Source of the DNA: Promethearchaeota archaeon
Lineage (GTDB): Archaea > Asgardarchaeota > Lokiarchaeia > Sigynarchaeales > SOKP01
Assembly: GCA_016839905.1 (NCBI GenBank)
Contig: JAEOTJ010000100.1
Location: 1 to 27,580 of the forward strand
Length of the DNA: 27,580 bases
Direction: 5' to 3'
Shown here one piece after another: positions 9,112 to 17,902 of this stretch. Position numbers and translations under genes: made by a program. The notes under the pieces were generated by a model, which saw only the letters and a list, made by a program, of their open reading frames with translations, ran no database searches and was not told where the DNA came from. The stretch's first letter is position 1. Every line of letters begins with the position of its first letter.

Positions 9112-11190
9112 GTGCCTACAGCGAATAAAGCAATTTTTGAAGAAATTATTGAAAAATTCGAAAATGAGAAATTTAACAAAAATGAAAGTAAAAAATTTTC
9201 CGGAGTGGTATATACTCCCATAAAAATTACTGATTTTATTGTTAATAACCTCTTCATCATTTATCTTAAAAATTTATATAATTTACAATTAGAATTCTCT
9301 AAAGAAATTGATTTAAAATATCTTAATCATTTTTTTTCTCAAAATCAAGAATTAAAAAAAGAATTTAGTAAAAAAATACAAAATATAAAGATTTTAGACC
9401 CCTCTTGCGGTTCTGGGAGATTTTTAATTTCTTCAGCAAATTTATTATTTAAAATTTATAGGTTTCTATATCCTGAAATGGAAGAATATGATGTAAGAAA
9501 TCAAATTATTCAAAAAAATCTCCACGGTATTGATATTGATAAGAAATCTTGTTTAATTTCTAAAATAAGACTCTTTTTATGGCTTTTCTCAAGTAAGAAA
9601 AATATCTTAAATGAAAACGCAGAAAAAATTAAAAACTTGAAATTAGACGATTTTGACCATTTATGTGAAGATCTAAATATTAAATTTAACATTTATAACC
9701 TCGATTTTTTATTAGATTTTAATTTAGATGAAAAAACCAAGTTTAATTTTATTATTGGAAATCCTCCTTATATCGAAAATAAGAAAATAAAAGATCTCGA
9801 GTATAAAAAGAAACTTTATAAAAATTTTAAATCTGCATTTAAATTATTTGATCTTTCAATTTTATTCTTGGAAAAATCATTAGAAGTTATGAGTGATACT
9901 GAAGGATTTCTTTCTTTCCTATTAACAAATAAATTCCTATCTGCGGATTATGGTATAAAAATTAGAAAAGTATTGATTGATGAAGTGAAATTTGAAGAAA
10001 TTGTTAATATCTCCTCATTGCCAGTTTTTAAAAATACTGCTGCTTATCCGATAATTTTATCTTTTCAGAAATGTTATGAATATATGAAAAATATGTTTTT
10101 AATTAAAAAATATGAACGATTAGAGGATTTACAATATAATAATCATTATCTCTCTAAAAAAATCTCTCAAGATTTATTAAGAAGGCTTCCTGCTAATGTT
10201 ATCCCAATTTCTGGTCAAATAGATATAGTGAAATATTTATATTCCAATTATAAACCAATGTCTCAAGCGATTTCAGACCTGAAAATCATTTATCGTCCAT
10301 ATGGTTTTTTAAACTGGGCAAAACACTTTAAAGCCATTAGTGATAAAAAAGAATCTGATAAAGATTTATTGTTATTAGGAACTGGAAATGTGGGTAAATA
10401 CCACATAAAATTTAAAAAACGGATTAGAATCGCTAAAAATGATTTAGAAATATCTTATTTTAATTATAATGAAGATTATAATGGAGTTTGGAAAAATCTT
10501 CAAGGGGAAAAATTAATATTTAGAGAGATTGCTAAAGATCTAACCTGTATTTATGATCTTGGAGTTTTCACTAATATTACGGGATTATATTTCATTAAAA
10601 TTCCCTCATTCAATACTGATGAATTATTCTGCTTATCAACGATTTTAAATTCAACACTATTAGATTCTGTATTTAAGACTCTTTTTGGCACTCTACATAT
10701 GGCAGAAGCATATCTCAGATTTAATGGTAGTTTTATTAAAAGATTGCCTATGCCAAATAAATTTCCTATTTCTTTATCCTATTTAGGAAAAATACTTAAT
10801 TTTCTCTCTCAATTAATATATAATTTGAATAATGAATTAAATATAGACCTTTTAAAGGATATAAATTTACCAAAAATAGAAAAAAACTTGTTTTTTTATA
10901 AAAGATTAGCAAATACATTAATTAATTTATTATATTTTAAAAAAAAATACTTGGAATTAAATTTAGACTTTTCTATACTAGAAGATATTTTAGATTCTAA
11001 GTTTTCTATTCCAGATATAGATTTTAAGAATATTGAAACTTCATATAATTTACCAAAATTAAGATATTACACAAAAGAGGAAATTATATTATATTTAAAT
11101 GAAATTTCCGATTTTTATGAAAAGTTCTATGATAATAAAAAATTAATAAAGCAATTTGAAGCAATCTTTCAGAAAATTCACAAAATTTGA
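9112..11190 (+). CDS. Solitary N6-adenine DNA methyltransferase (Eco57I/TaqI-like)
   Basis: The 692 residues hold SAM motif I ILDPSCGSGRFLIS (94-107) and the catalytic motif NPPY (217-220, within IIGNPPYIENKK) in the order of gamma-type adenine methyltransferases. A long C-terminal part (about 340-692) resembles the TaqI/Eco57I target-recognition region. No nuclease motif is visible in the N-terminus and no restriction gene is adjacent, so it looks like an orphan modification enzyme or a relic of a restriction system. The start is GTG with GGAAAA 8 bases upstream. The stop is TGA followed in frame by TAA. Lysine/asparagine richness matches the neighbours, so composition gives no transfer signal. 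Confidence 0.9.
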   Translation: MPTANKAIFEEIIEKFENEKFNKNESKKFSGVVYTPIKITDFIVNNLFIIYLKNLYNLQLEFSKEIDLKYLNHFFSQNQELKKEFSKKIQNIKILDPSCGSGRFLISSANLLFKIYRFLYPEMEEYDVRNQIIQKNLHGIDIDKKSCLISKIRLFLWLFSSKKNILNENAEKIKNLKLDDFDHLCEDLNIKFNIYNLDFLLDFNLDEKTKFNFIIGNPPYIENKKIKDLEYKKKLYKNFKSAFKLFDLSILFLEKSLEVMSDTEGFLSFLLTNKFLSADYGIKIRKVLIDEVKFEEIVNISSLPVFKNTAAYPIILSFQKCYEYMKNMFLIKKYERLEDLQYNNHYLSKKISQDLLRRLPANVIPISGQIDIVKYLYSNYKPMSQAISDLKIIYRPYGFLNWAKHFKAISDKKESDKDLLLLGTGNVGKYHIKFKKRIRIAKNDLEISYFNYNEDYNGVWKNLQGEKLIFREIAKDLTCIYDLGVFTNITGLYFIKIPSFNTDELFCLSTILNSTLLDSVFKTLFGTLHMAEAYLRFNGSFIKRLPMPNKFPISLSYLGKILNFLSQLIYNLNNELNIDLLKDINLPKIEKNLFFYKRLANTLINLLYFKKKYLELNLDFSILEDILDSKFSIPDIDFKNIETSYNLPKLRYYTKEEIILYLNEISDFYEKFYDNKKLIKQFEAIFQKIHKI

Positions 11191-11271
11191 TAACATTTTT
11201 GAATAAAAGGCAATTATATTTCTTAGTTAATATTATATTTAGTTCAATAATATAATATAGTATATATTAAA

Positions 11272-11299
11272 TAATTTATAAATATAAGTAGTATAGGAG
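11272..11299 (+). promoter_or_regulatory. TATA-like element and Shine-Dalgarno site of the AbrB-PhoU gene
   Basis: TTTATAAATATAAG at 11276-11289 is a good archaeal TATA-like box but lies close to the ATG. GGAG at 11296-11299 is 6 bases before the ATG at 11306 and is a credible ribosome binding site. The upstream 50 bases are almost pure A/T, so the exact promoter position is uncertain. Confidence 0.4.
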
Positions 11300-11305
11300 T
11301 TTAAA

Positions 11306-12283
11306 ATGCAAGATCTCAAGGATAAATATGAGAGAGCGATAATTAAACTTGGAAATTCCAAGGCAATAACATTTCCTCAAGAATGGACAAATAAAGCTAA
11401 TTTAAAAGATAAATCCATAGTTATCTTATATCCGGTGGATGATAAAACAATAATCGTGCGAGCTGAAGACGTAGAGGAGAAAAAGACTATCTTTAAAATA
11501 GATACAGATATTTGGCCAATAAAATTAATAAAACAGGCTCTTATTTCTGCATTTAAATTAAATTGTGATGAGATTCTTTTAAAATATAATGATAAAAACC
11601 AAGATGCCCTCAATCAAATATTAATTGACCTTGGAAGTGAACTCTTTGGCATAGATTTCAAGAATTTAACAGAAAGTAAGACTTTTTCCGTAAATTTTTT
11701 ATTAGATACTTCAAAAAAACCATTTTCAGAAGTACTGATGGATCTTTCAAATGTCTTCACTACAATCATAAAAAATGTTATTGAAGGTACTAAAAAAACT
11801 AATAATCTATTATTAGCAGAAATTGATAAGAAATATTCCTTAGGGACAAGAATTCTAATTACAGGTCTCTCAGACTTCCCCATATCTAAAGGATATAATA
11901 ACCTCCCAATAATCAGATATCTTGGTGATCGTGTCACCCTCCTATATATTAGAGATTTCATTAATGAGGCGTTAAATTTGCAACTCATAACAAATAAGAT
12001 CATTAAAAAATATTCTGAGATTTTACTCATGATTACCAATTTATTAATTGAGATTATAAAAAATTACAATAATATGAATTTGGATTCGATTTCAGTATTT
12101 CAAGAAAATTTGAAAACAATTCAAAAAATGCATAATAATATAAAAGATGATATAAATTTAAAAGAGTCAAATATCGAAGAGCAACAAGTTAAGAACATAA
12201 TTAAATATTACTTGAATAGTTTCAATACTTTCTTTGATATCGGGATCACAAGAATGATTGAGTTTGAAATAGGTATTTCTTAA
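11306..12283 (+). CDS. PhoU-like regulator with N-terminal AbrB/SpoVT DNA-binding domain
   Basis: In this 325-residue protein, residues 9-55 (RAIIKLGNSKAITFPQEWTN, then NLKDKSIVILYPVDD) form a swapped-hairpin AbrB-type domain. The remainder is helical, with two PhoU-like halves. This AbrB-PhoU layout is common in archaea and is linked to phosphate or other small-molecule sensing. No pst or phosphate transporter genes are nearby, so the regulated target is unknown. GGAG 6 bases before the ATG supports the start. A T-tract follows the gene. Confidence 0.8.
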   Translation: MQDLKDKYERAIIKLGNSKAITFPQEWTNKANLKDKSIVILYPVDDKTIIVRAEDVEEKKTIFKIDTDIWPIKLIKQALISAFKLNCDEILLKYNDKNQDALNQILIDLGSELFGIDFKNLTESKTFSVNFLLDTSKKPFSEVLMDLSNVFTTIIKNVIEGTKKTNNLLLAEIDKKYSLGTRILITGLSDFPISKGYNNLPIIRYLGDRVTLLYIRDFINEALNLQLITNKIIKKYSEILLMITNLLIEIIKNYNNMNLDSISVFQENLKTIQKMHNNIKDDINLKESNIEEQQVKNIIKYYLNSFNTFFDIGITRMIEFEIGIS

Positions 12284-12289
12284 ATAAAC

Positions 12290-12300
12290 TTTTTTTTTTT
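12290..12300 (+). terminator. Oligo-T terminator after the PhoU-like gene
   Basis: An uninterrupted run of eleven T residues starts 7 bases after the TAA stop. Oligo-T tracts on the coding strand are the known intrinsic terminators of archaeal RNA polymerase. Confidence 0.6.
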
Positions 12301-12434
12301 ATAAAAATATCTAAAGACCTAACTAATATACTATTAATACGAAATTTTAAATTGAAAAAATCTAAATTCTATCATATTTTTATAATAATATAAGTTCAAG
12401 ATACATTAAATATAAATAACTGTAAGTGTATTTT

Positions 12435-12809
12435 ATGGCTAAGAAAAAGATAGCTCTCACCGATCCCGAAGAGGATGTAATTCCAGAAGGGAAAGAGGAT
12501 GAAGATGGGGATGAAATATTAGATCTATATGATCAAAAGGATGATTTAACCGATGATATTGATTATGACCTCAGTAAAATTGAAGATGATATGCTTGCTG
12601 ATGAAGATGAAGAAGAAGAATTTGGTCAGGAAATTGATGAGGTCGTAAAAATGCTTAGAGTTGTTAAATGTGGTCCTTGTCCGGGCTCTAAGAGTAAAGT
12701 CGAGTGTCAGGTTCGGCATGATCATGGGTGTCCTCCAGATAAAGCAGAAGTCTTCATTCCTAAGACTGAAACAGAGAGAAAGCGAAAAGCTACTGGAAAA
12801 AGAAAATAA
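12435..12809 (+). CDS. Acidic small protein with four-cysteine motif, function unknown
   Basis: From the ATG at 12435 the protein has 124 residues; a GTG at 12426 would add three. Residues 10-70 are strongly acidic (runs such as EDEDGDE and DEDEEEE) and probably disordered. Residues 73-105 contain C79, C82, C91 and C99 with histidines between the last two (RHDHGC), a possible zinc site. The C-terminus is basic (KRKATGKRK). It resembles no family I can name. It sits 130 bases upstream of the SCP2-like membrane gene, perhaps co-transcribed. Confidence 0.7.
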   Translation: MAKKKIALTDPEEDVIPEGKEDEDGDEILDLYDQKDDLTDDIDYDLSKIEDDMLADEDEEEEFGQEIDEVVKMLRVVKCGPCPGSKSKVECQVRHDHGCPPDKAEVFIPKTETERKRKATGKRK

Positions 12810-12939
12810 TTAATCTCTTATAAATTAATTATAGATTTATATATCTATTATACAATATATTAAATTATTTAAATTAATTATCGCAAACAAATTAGAGAAA
12901 TACGAAAAAGAAGGAAATAATCAAAATGAGAGAGTTTCT

Positions 12940-14136
12940 ATGACTGAATCAAAACCTAAAAGGAAGAGGCTGAAGGGTTTAGCAGCAAATTTACAGAAAA
13001 GGACGGAAGGAGTGAATGAAAGTGAAGAATTCAAGAAATTAACTAAAAATGTTACAGTTAAACTGCTCTTAAACCCTACTGATGCAAGGCATGCTGCTTT
13101 AGTTACAATTGATAAAGGTACACTCACGCTGGAGAGTATGCTGAATAAAGATGAAGAAGCGTTAAAGAAAAAGGTCTTAGGTTGGAATGGAAAGATGGCT
13201 ACCGACTTACGGACTTTCTTGGACTATGGTGCAGGAGCAATAGGCTTAGGGAAGTTGTTCATAAAAATACTGACTGGAAAGGTAAAGGTTAGAGGTCTGC
13301 TTTTTTTCGTTCTACTTGAAAAGTGTTTCTCAATGGCTCAAGCTATAGCAGAACCTCCAGAGGAACCTCCAAAACCTATTGTTGATGTAAACCAGAAGAA
13401 GAATTTGATAGTCGCTAGATTATTTCTCCTCTCGGGATATCTTCATCTAATTGTAGGTATATTAGCTTTTGGTGTATGGAAAATTACTGCGATAGCTTTC
13501 ATGATGGCCTTTTTTGTTTGTTGGCTCAGTAGCATGTTAGCCAAACTAATAAAAGGTAACGTAATGGCAGAGAGACCCCCATTAATATTTTCTACAATTA
13601 TAACTTTTCTGAGTTCCTTAACTTACTTGCTTTTTATGATAATGGGTGATACAATGGAATCTGAGATAGGAGCAATTTTAAATGTATTTATGATTATCAT
13701 AATATGCATTAACGTAATATGTTTTATTACGTTCTATAATAGTAAGACAAAAATTGAAATCATGGATTTTCCAGAAAAATTAAGCTACTTCTCCATAGTT
13801 ATAATAAGAGGAATTGGTATGAGCATGTTTTTTCATACTGTCACATGTTTTTCGCCATTTAATGGAACAATGGCATTATATTTATCAATTTTTGGAATAC
13901 TTCTTATGATCTTTGGAGAGAAATTATTAACAGAAAGCGGGAATATAAAAATTCAGAAGATTTCATTATTAATACTATTTTTAGCAGTGGTTGTAGGATT
14001 TATTGTTTTTCTTATATCTCCACTTCGCGTTCCTCCTTTACCTCTTGATTGGAAAACTTTTACCTATATAGTAATCGTGATATTAGTAATACCTATTCGA
14101 GTTTATTATATTAATGAAATTTTTGAGTTTGAGTGA
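12940..14136 (+). CDS. SCP2-like soluble domain fused to a multi-pass membrane region
   Basis: In this 398-residue protein, residues 1-20 are basic. Residues about 28-120 look like an SCP2-type lipid-binding fold: ALVTIDKGTLTLESML resembles the central strand pair, and LGKLFIKILTGKVKVRG (103-119) matches the closing helix and 'GK.K..G' end of SCP2 domains. After a proline-rich spacer (PPEEPPKPI) come seven or eight hydrophobic segments between about 158 and 390. It may hold or move lipids at the membrane; that role is inferred. The start is an ATG just after a short out-of-frame ATG ORF. The stop is TGA. Confidence 0.75.
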   Translation: MTESKPKRKRLKGLAANLQKRTEGVNESEEFKKLTKNVTVKLLLNPTDARHAALVTIDKGTLTLESMLNKDEEALKKKVLGWNGKMATDLRTFLDYGAGAIGLGKLFIKILTGKVKVRGLLFFVLLEKCFSMAQAIAEPPEEPPKPIVDVNQKKNLIVARLFLLSGYLHLIVGILAFGVWKITAIAFMMAFFVCWLSSMLAKLIKGNVMAERPPLIFSTIITFLSSLTYLLFMIMGDTMESEIGAILNVFMIIIICINVICFITFYNSKTKIEIMDFPEKLSYFSIVIIRGIGMSMFFHTVTCFSPFNGTMALYLSIFGILLMIFGEKLLTESGNIKIQKISLLILFLAVVVGFIVFLISPLRVPPLPLDWKTFTYIVIVILVIPIRVYYINEIFEFE

Positions 14137-14215
14137 AAAAACTTAGGACAAAAGAAAAGAGTAATCTCCAACAAATTTACTAAAGATTTTTATTTCTCTT
14201 ATTATTTAATTTTTT

Positions 14216-15208
14216 ATGATTTCTAAAGCTCAGAAACGTATTATTTTATTTCTTATTGCTATTTTTATTAGCACGTTGATTTGGAATGTGAATGCATCGT
14301 GGGGAAATCCTTTTAATAGGTGTTTAATTTTATCAACAACCACCTTTTTAATAATATATGTGCCATTCGAGATCTATTGGAGTTTTAGGGATATATGGTT
14401 TGATAGATGGGTTCAATTATATCTAAAAGATATAAATAGTGTGGAAATGGAAATTAAAGTTGAGGGTGGACATCTTAAGGCAAAACTTTTAAAACCAGTA
14501 AATCGTGAAAAAATGGAACAAAAAAATGCAATCATCATTGTATCCCACGGCTTTTCAGATACGAAAGAGACGATTGAATATTACTATTTCCCATTAGTTT
14601 GTCAAGGTTATGTCGTTTTGGCATATGATGCCAGGGGAATGGGAGGTTCCAAGAAAACTGGAAAAAGATCTCAATTCCTTGAGCGGATAGATGATTTTAA
14701 TAAGATTCTCGAATGGATAAAAGATTCCGATAATATAAAGAACATGAAGATTTTTTGTGCGGGGTTTAGCATTGGAGCAATAAACGTATTATGTGGGGGA
14801 TTCCAGGATAAATCTATTGAGAAAATAATTGCTATATCATCAATGTCGAATTATAAAAAAAATATGCCTAAATATAATTTGCTTGTAATGTTTAGTTATT
14901 TTATAAAAGGCGTGAAACTGTTTCCTAATGAAGAAGAAAATAAGAAATTATCTCCCCTTGTTGTATTCAAAACTTTAAAAGAACAAATGTCTGATGAAGA
15001 ATGGAAAAGTTTCTCGAATAGAGTAATGTTAATTCATTGTAAGAATGATAAAATAATAAAATTCAAGAATTTTAAAGAAAATAAAATGATTTTAGAAAGT
15101 CCTGAGGAAAATCTATTAGTATTAAAAAAAGGAGGGCATTCACAAAAGAAAAATGAGTTAGCACTCGTAGGTGCCTCACTTAAATTCTTTAATTCTTACT
15201 CAAAATAG
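14216..15208 (+). CDS. Membrane-anchored alpha/beta hydrolase
   Basis: The 330 residues begin with two hydrophobic helices (about 8-24 and 36-54), then a cytosolic or external alpha/beta hydrolase domain. The oxyanion region is VSHGFSD (109-115), the nucleophile elbow is AGFSIGA (S185 in G-x-S-x-G), and the likely acid and base are D278 (HCKND) and H308 (KGGHSQ). AYDARGMGGS matches the conserved strand-4 loop. It is probably an esterase or lipase-like enzyme of unknown substrate. Its last 9 bases overlap the end of the convergent M14-like gene. Confidence 0.88.
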   Translation: MISKAQKRIILFLIAIFISTLIWNVNASWGNPFNRCLILSTTTFLIIYVPFEIYWSFRDIWFDRWVQLYLKDINSVEMEIKVEGGHLKAKLLKPVNREKMEQKNAIIIVSHGFSDTKETIEYYYFPLVCQGYVVLAYDARGMGGSKKTGKRSQFLERIDDFNKILEWIKDSDNIKNMKIFCAGFSIGAINVLCGGFQDKSIEKIIAISSMSNYKKNMPKYNLLVMFSYFIKGVKLFPNEEENKKLSPLVVFKTLKEQMSDEEWKSFSNRVMLIHCKNDKIIKFKNFKENKMILESPEENLLVLKKGGHSQKKNELALVGASLKFFNSYSK

Positions 15209-16354
15209 AATTATCATTTGTTTTATTGTTTCTATAACTAAATCAAGGCTTTTATTTATGCTCTTAAGCTTATTATCAAAATAAACTGGATCAGTTTTAG
15301 ATTTTTCAATCTCCTCAAAAAGATTAAAAAATTGTTTTTGCGACTCCAATTCCACACAAAAGATATCTTTCCTCGAGGTAGCATCATTGGTTTTTACGAA
15401 ACATCCATGATCGTGAAAATTATGATCAAAAGCTGGATATTTAGTCTCCCATAGGATATCCTTTAAGTTATTATATACGATAGTTGCCAATCTTTTACAA
15501 AACTCCTCGCTCTTATTACTATAACAGAAATAAAAAGCTAATTTCTCTTTGTTCTTTACCATATAATCGTTGATTTTTCCAAAAACCAAATTTATTTGCT
15601 TCTCAGTTAGATTAATATGGTTATGATCAGCGCTGCGATTACATTTATAAAAGAGCGGCTTCCTATAGTATTTAATATCATATAAATCAATGATATTTTG
15701 AATAAATTCTTCTTTTAACCAATGATCGAATTTATAAAAAGGATCGAGATTCATACTTAATTCTCTTGGAATTCTGTAGAGTAATGAAGTTTCATGGAAA
15801 TCCAAGATGTATATATCAGTTTCCTCATTTTTTAAATATCTATCTAGTATATTCTTTATTATCATAGCATGCTCTGGAATCTTATATTGGAGACCGTCAT
15901 TTTCAATATGCTGGTAATCGGGAACAAAAAGTCTTCGCCAAAACCTATTTAGATTTGATCCATTTTTTAGATAATAACCAGATTTATTATGTCTAGATGG
16001 ATTTAAAAAACCATAAGGATTCATTAATGGTGCAAAAATCAACGCCTGTTCATCAATTAAAATATCAGAAATTGCGATTTTTTGAGTCTTAATCATCTCT
16101 AAAAATTCTAAGATTCCAAAAAGTCCGTTATACTCATTATGCTGAGCCCCAACAAACATTTTTACGTGTTTAATCTTATCTTCATCGAGGGTCTTTGCAA
16201 TAAATATTATTGGTATAATTCCCTCTGATGTTTCGAACTTCTTATAAGAAAAATAATCTAACTTATCTAAATCCTTTAATTTCCCCAAAATCTCTTGAAA
16301 AAACTTTTCCCTGTTTGATATATCCAGAAGTGCTCTTAGCTTCTCAAGATTCAT
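15200..16354 (-). CDS. M14-like zinc carboxypeptidase/deacylase
   Basis: The 384-residue protein has features of the M14 superfamily (carboxypeptidases and succinylglutamate desuccinylase/aspartoacylase relatives): FVGAQHNEYNG (67-77) for the first zinc ligands, NLNRFWRRLF with R137, ILDFHETS with H187 as third ligand, and a late glutamate in FCVELES (E335) as possible catalytic base. The first motif is HNE, with one residue between His and Glu instead of the usual two (HxxE). The gene begins directly after the stop of the ATP-grasp gene with no spacer, so the two are surely one operon. The stop is TGA. Confidence 0.75.
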   Translation of the reverse strand: MNLEKLRALLDISNREKFFQEILGKLKDLDKLDYFSYKKFETSEGIIPIIFIAKTLDEDKIKHVKMFVGAQHNEYNGLFGILEFLEMIKTQKIAISDILIDEQALIFAPLMNPYGFLNPSRHNKSGYYLKNGSNLNRFWRRLFVPDYQHIENDGLQYKIPEHAMIIKNILDRYLKNEETDIYILDFHETSLLYRIPRELSMNLDPFYKFDHWLKEEFIQNIIDLYDIKYYRKPLFYKCNRSADHNHINLTEKQINLVFGKINDYMVKNKEKLAFYFCYSNKSEEFCKRLATIVYNNLKDILWETKYPAFDHNFHDHGCFVKTNDATSRKDIFCVELESQKQFFNLFEEIEKSKTDPVYFDNKLKSINKSLDLVIETIKQMIILF

Positions 16355-17800
16355 TTAATTCTCGCCAATAATCTTATCCCAATCTGAAAAACTTATGATT
16401 TTCTGGTAATTCTTTGCCATACTTGTAAATAAAACACAACCGATACAGAAGATATTAACAAAATCATCAAGCGTTAAGTTTAACATATTAGCATTCTTTT
16501 CGGAGATTCCTTGACCTCGAAAAACCTCAATCTGCCCATCAAATCCTGATAAATTAACCACAAATTCTTCTTTATTTAAGCTTCCACTATAATTTCCTCG
16601 GGCAATTCTCGCTAAACCGCCAAGAGGAATAATTTTTCCTTCCTTTTGAGCCATATAAATTCGTAAATCGAAAGTGTGTTTCCCCCCTCTCCAGTCAATA
16701 AGGGAGAATTCTGCCATCTCCTGGGTGGTATAAGGATAAGGATCTCTATTTTTCATAAATTTAGAGAAAAATTCCTTCTTACTCTCTTCTATTAAGTTTT
16801 TGAGGTTATTTAGGTCCTCATCGGGTCCTATTGGAATTACTCCTGCTCCTCCTGAACCTCCATTAGGTTTGATAATAAAAGGTCTTTTATAAGTAGTTAT
16901 TACATGTTTAATCTTTTCAATTAGGTCTTCCTCATTATATGCCTTTGTGAACAGAAGATACTTAAGATTATATTTCTCAACTGCTTCTTTAGCGAAAAAA
17001 CTAGCTAAATAAGTCAAAGACTTGTCATCCGTGATTCTAAAAATTGGATTTACGATGATAGTTTTAATTTGCTGAAAATCCTCTCTTACTAATCTTGAAA
17101 ACTCTTCATTATGAAGACGCCTTGCAATTCCATCACCTATCAATACGCTCACTTTAGAGTCTTGAATCATCACCCAATTATCTGAAAAAGAGAGTTCTGG
17201 AGATAATTGTTTATAATCTGCGAATAAAAATACTATATCTTCTTCAAACTTTAGCGAAAAACCTTCAAGGTCGTAAATCCCTACTGAAAATTTTCTTTCT
17301 ACCAATTTTTTTCTCAAGTATTCAATCATTATGACTTTTTCATGAATTAATCCATCATTGACCGGCACACCAACAAGAACTAATACCTTACCGTCTTTCC
17401 GCTTATTATTTTTTATTGCCTGATCTATGGCCTCAAAATAACCCTCATACATTATTGCTTGTTGCTTTTCCGTTATAATGGACAAACCCCTGTTGCTTCC
17501 CCCATTTGTCTCCAAGAGGAAGAACTTCTTACCTTCGGGTTCATCACAGACCATGAAATCAATACTACCCGCATAAAATAAATCCCTTTGAGGTAAATGA
17601 TTATCTTTATCTATTTCCATCAATTCTAGAGCTTTCTTTCTTATATTATCAGCAAATTCCTCTTCTTGAGATGCCCTTAAATCTGCAAAAGACACCAAGT
17701 CTAATCCCAACTTTTTTCCTAAATTAATTAATTCCAAGTCAGAATCGGTTATCTTGGTCGACATTAATTTAATAAACTTGGGTAGTAAATCATCATCCAT
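16355..17800 (-). CDS. ATP-grasp ligase, substrate unknown
   Basis: From the ATG at 17800 the protein has 481 residues; a GTG at 17809 would add three. The C-terminal half shows ATP-grasp features: lysine and glycine-rich loop FIIKPNGGSGGAGV (308-321), DLRIYMAQKEGKIIPLGGLARIARG-like core around 378-402 (D378, R380, R398, R401), and the metal-binding asparagine in EFVVNLSG. The N-terminal half has an unusual LLETNGGSNRGLS segment (95-107). Such enzymes join a carboxylate to an amine or amino acid through an acyl phosphate. Its operon partner is a hydrolase of the M14 type, which suggests a ligation/removal pair. Confidence 0.78.
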   Translation of the reverse strand: MDDDLLPKFIKLMSTKITDSDLELINLGKKLGLDLVSFADLRASQEEEFADNIRKKALELMEIDKDNHLPQRDLFYAGSIDFMVCDEPEGKKFFLLETNGGSNRGLSIITEKQQAIMYEGYFEAIDQAIKNNKRKDGKVLVLVGVPVNDGLIHEKVIMIEYLRKKLVERKFSVGIYDLEGFSLKFEEDIVFLFADYKQLSPELSFSDNWVMIQDSKVSVLIGDGIARRLHNEEFSRLVREDFQQIKTIIVNPIFRITDDKSLTYLASFFAKEAVEKYNLKYLLFTKAYNEEDLIEKIKHVITTYKRPFIIKPNGGSGGAGVIPIGPDEDLNNLKNLIEESKKEFFSKFMKNRDPYPYTTQEMAEFSLIDWRGGKHTFDLRIYMAQKEGKIIPLGGLARIARGNYSGSLNKEEFVVNLSGFDGQIEVFRGQGISEKNANMLNLTLDDFVNIFCIGCVLFTSMAKNYQKIISFSDWDKIIGEN

Positions 17801-17902
17801 AATAATCACAATACAATAATTGCTATAAAATCTTGCTTAAATGAAGACTTAATAGGAAAATAAATTAAAAAATAAAGGAGATTATTTGTATTTTACTTCT
17901 TT

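Noticed and set aside
9112..11190. Type IIG restriction-modification enzyme
   Set aside because: The N-terminus goes straight into the methyltransferase fold without a PD-(D/E)xK-like nuclease segment that I can recognise.
11377..12039. Minus-strand ORFs inside the PhoU-like gene
   Set aside because: The plus-strand gene has a domain match, a ribosome binding site and a terminator; the antisense frames have none.
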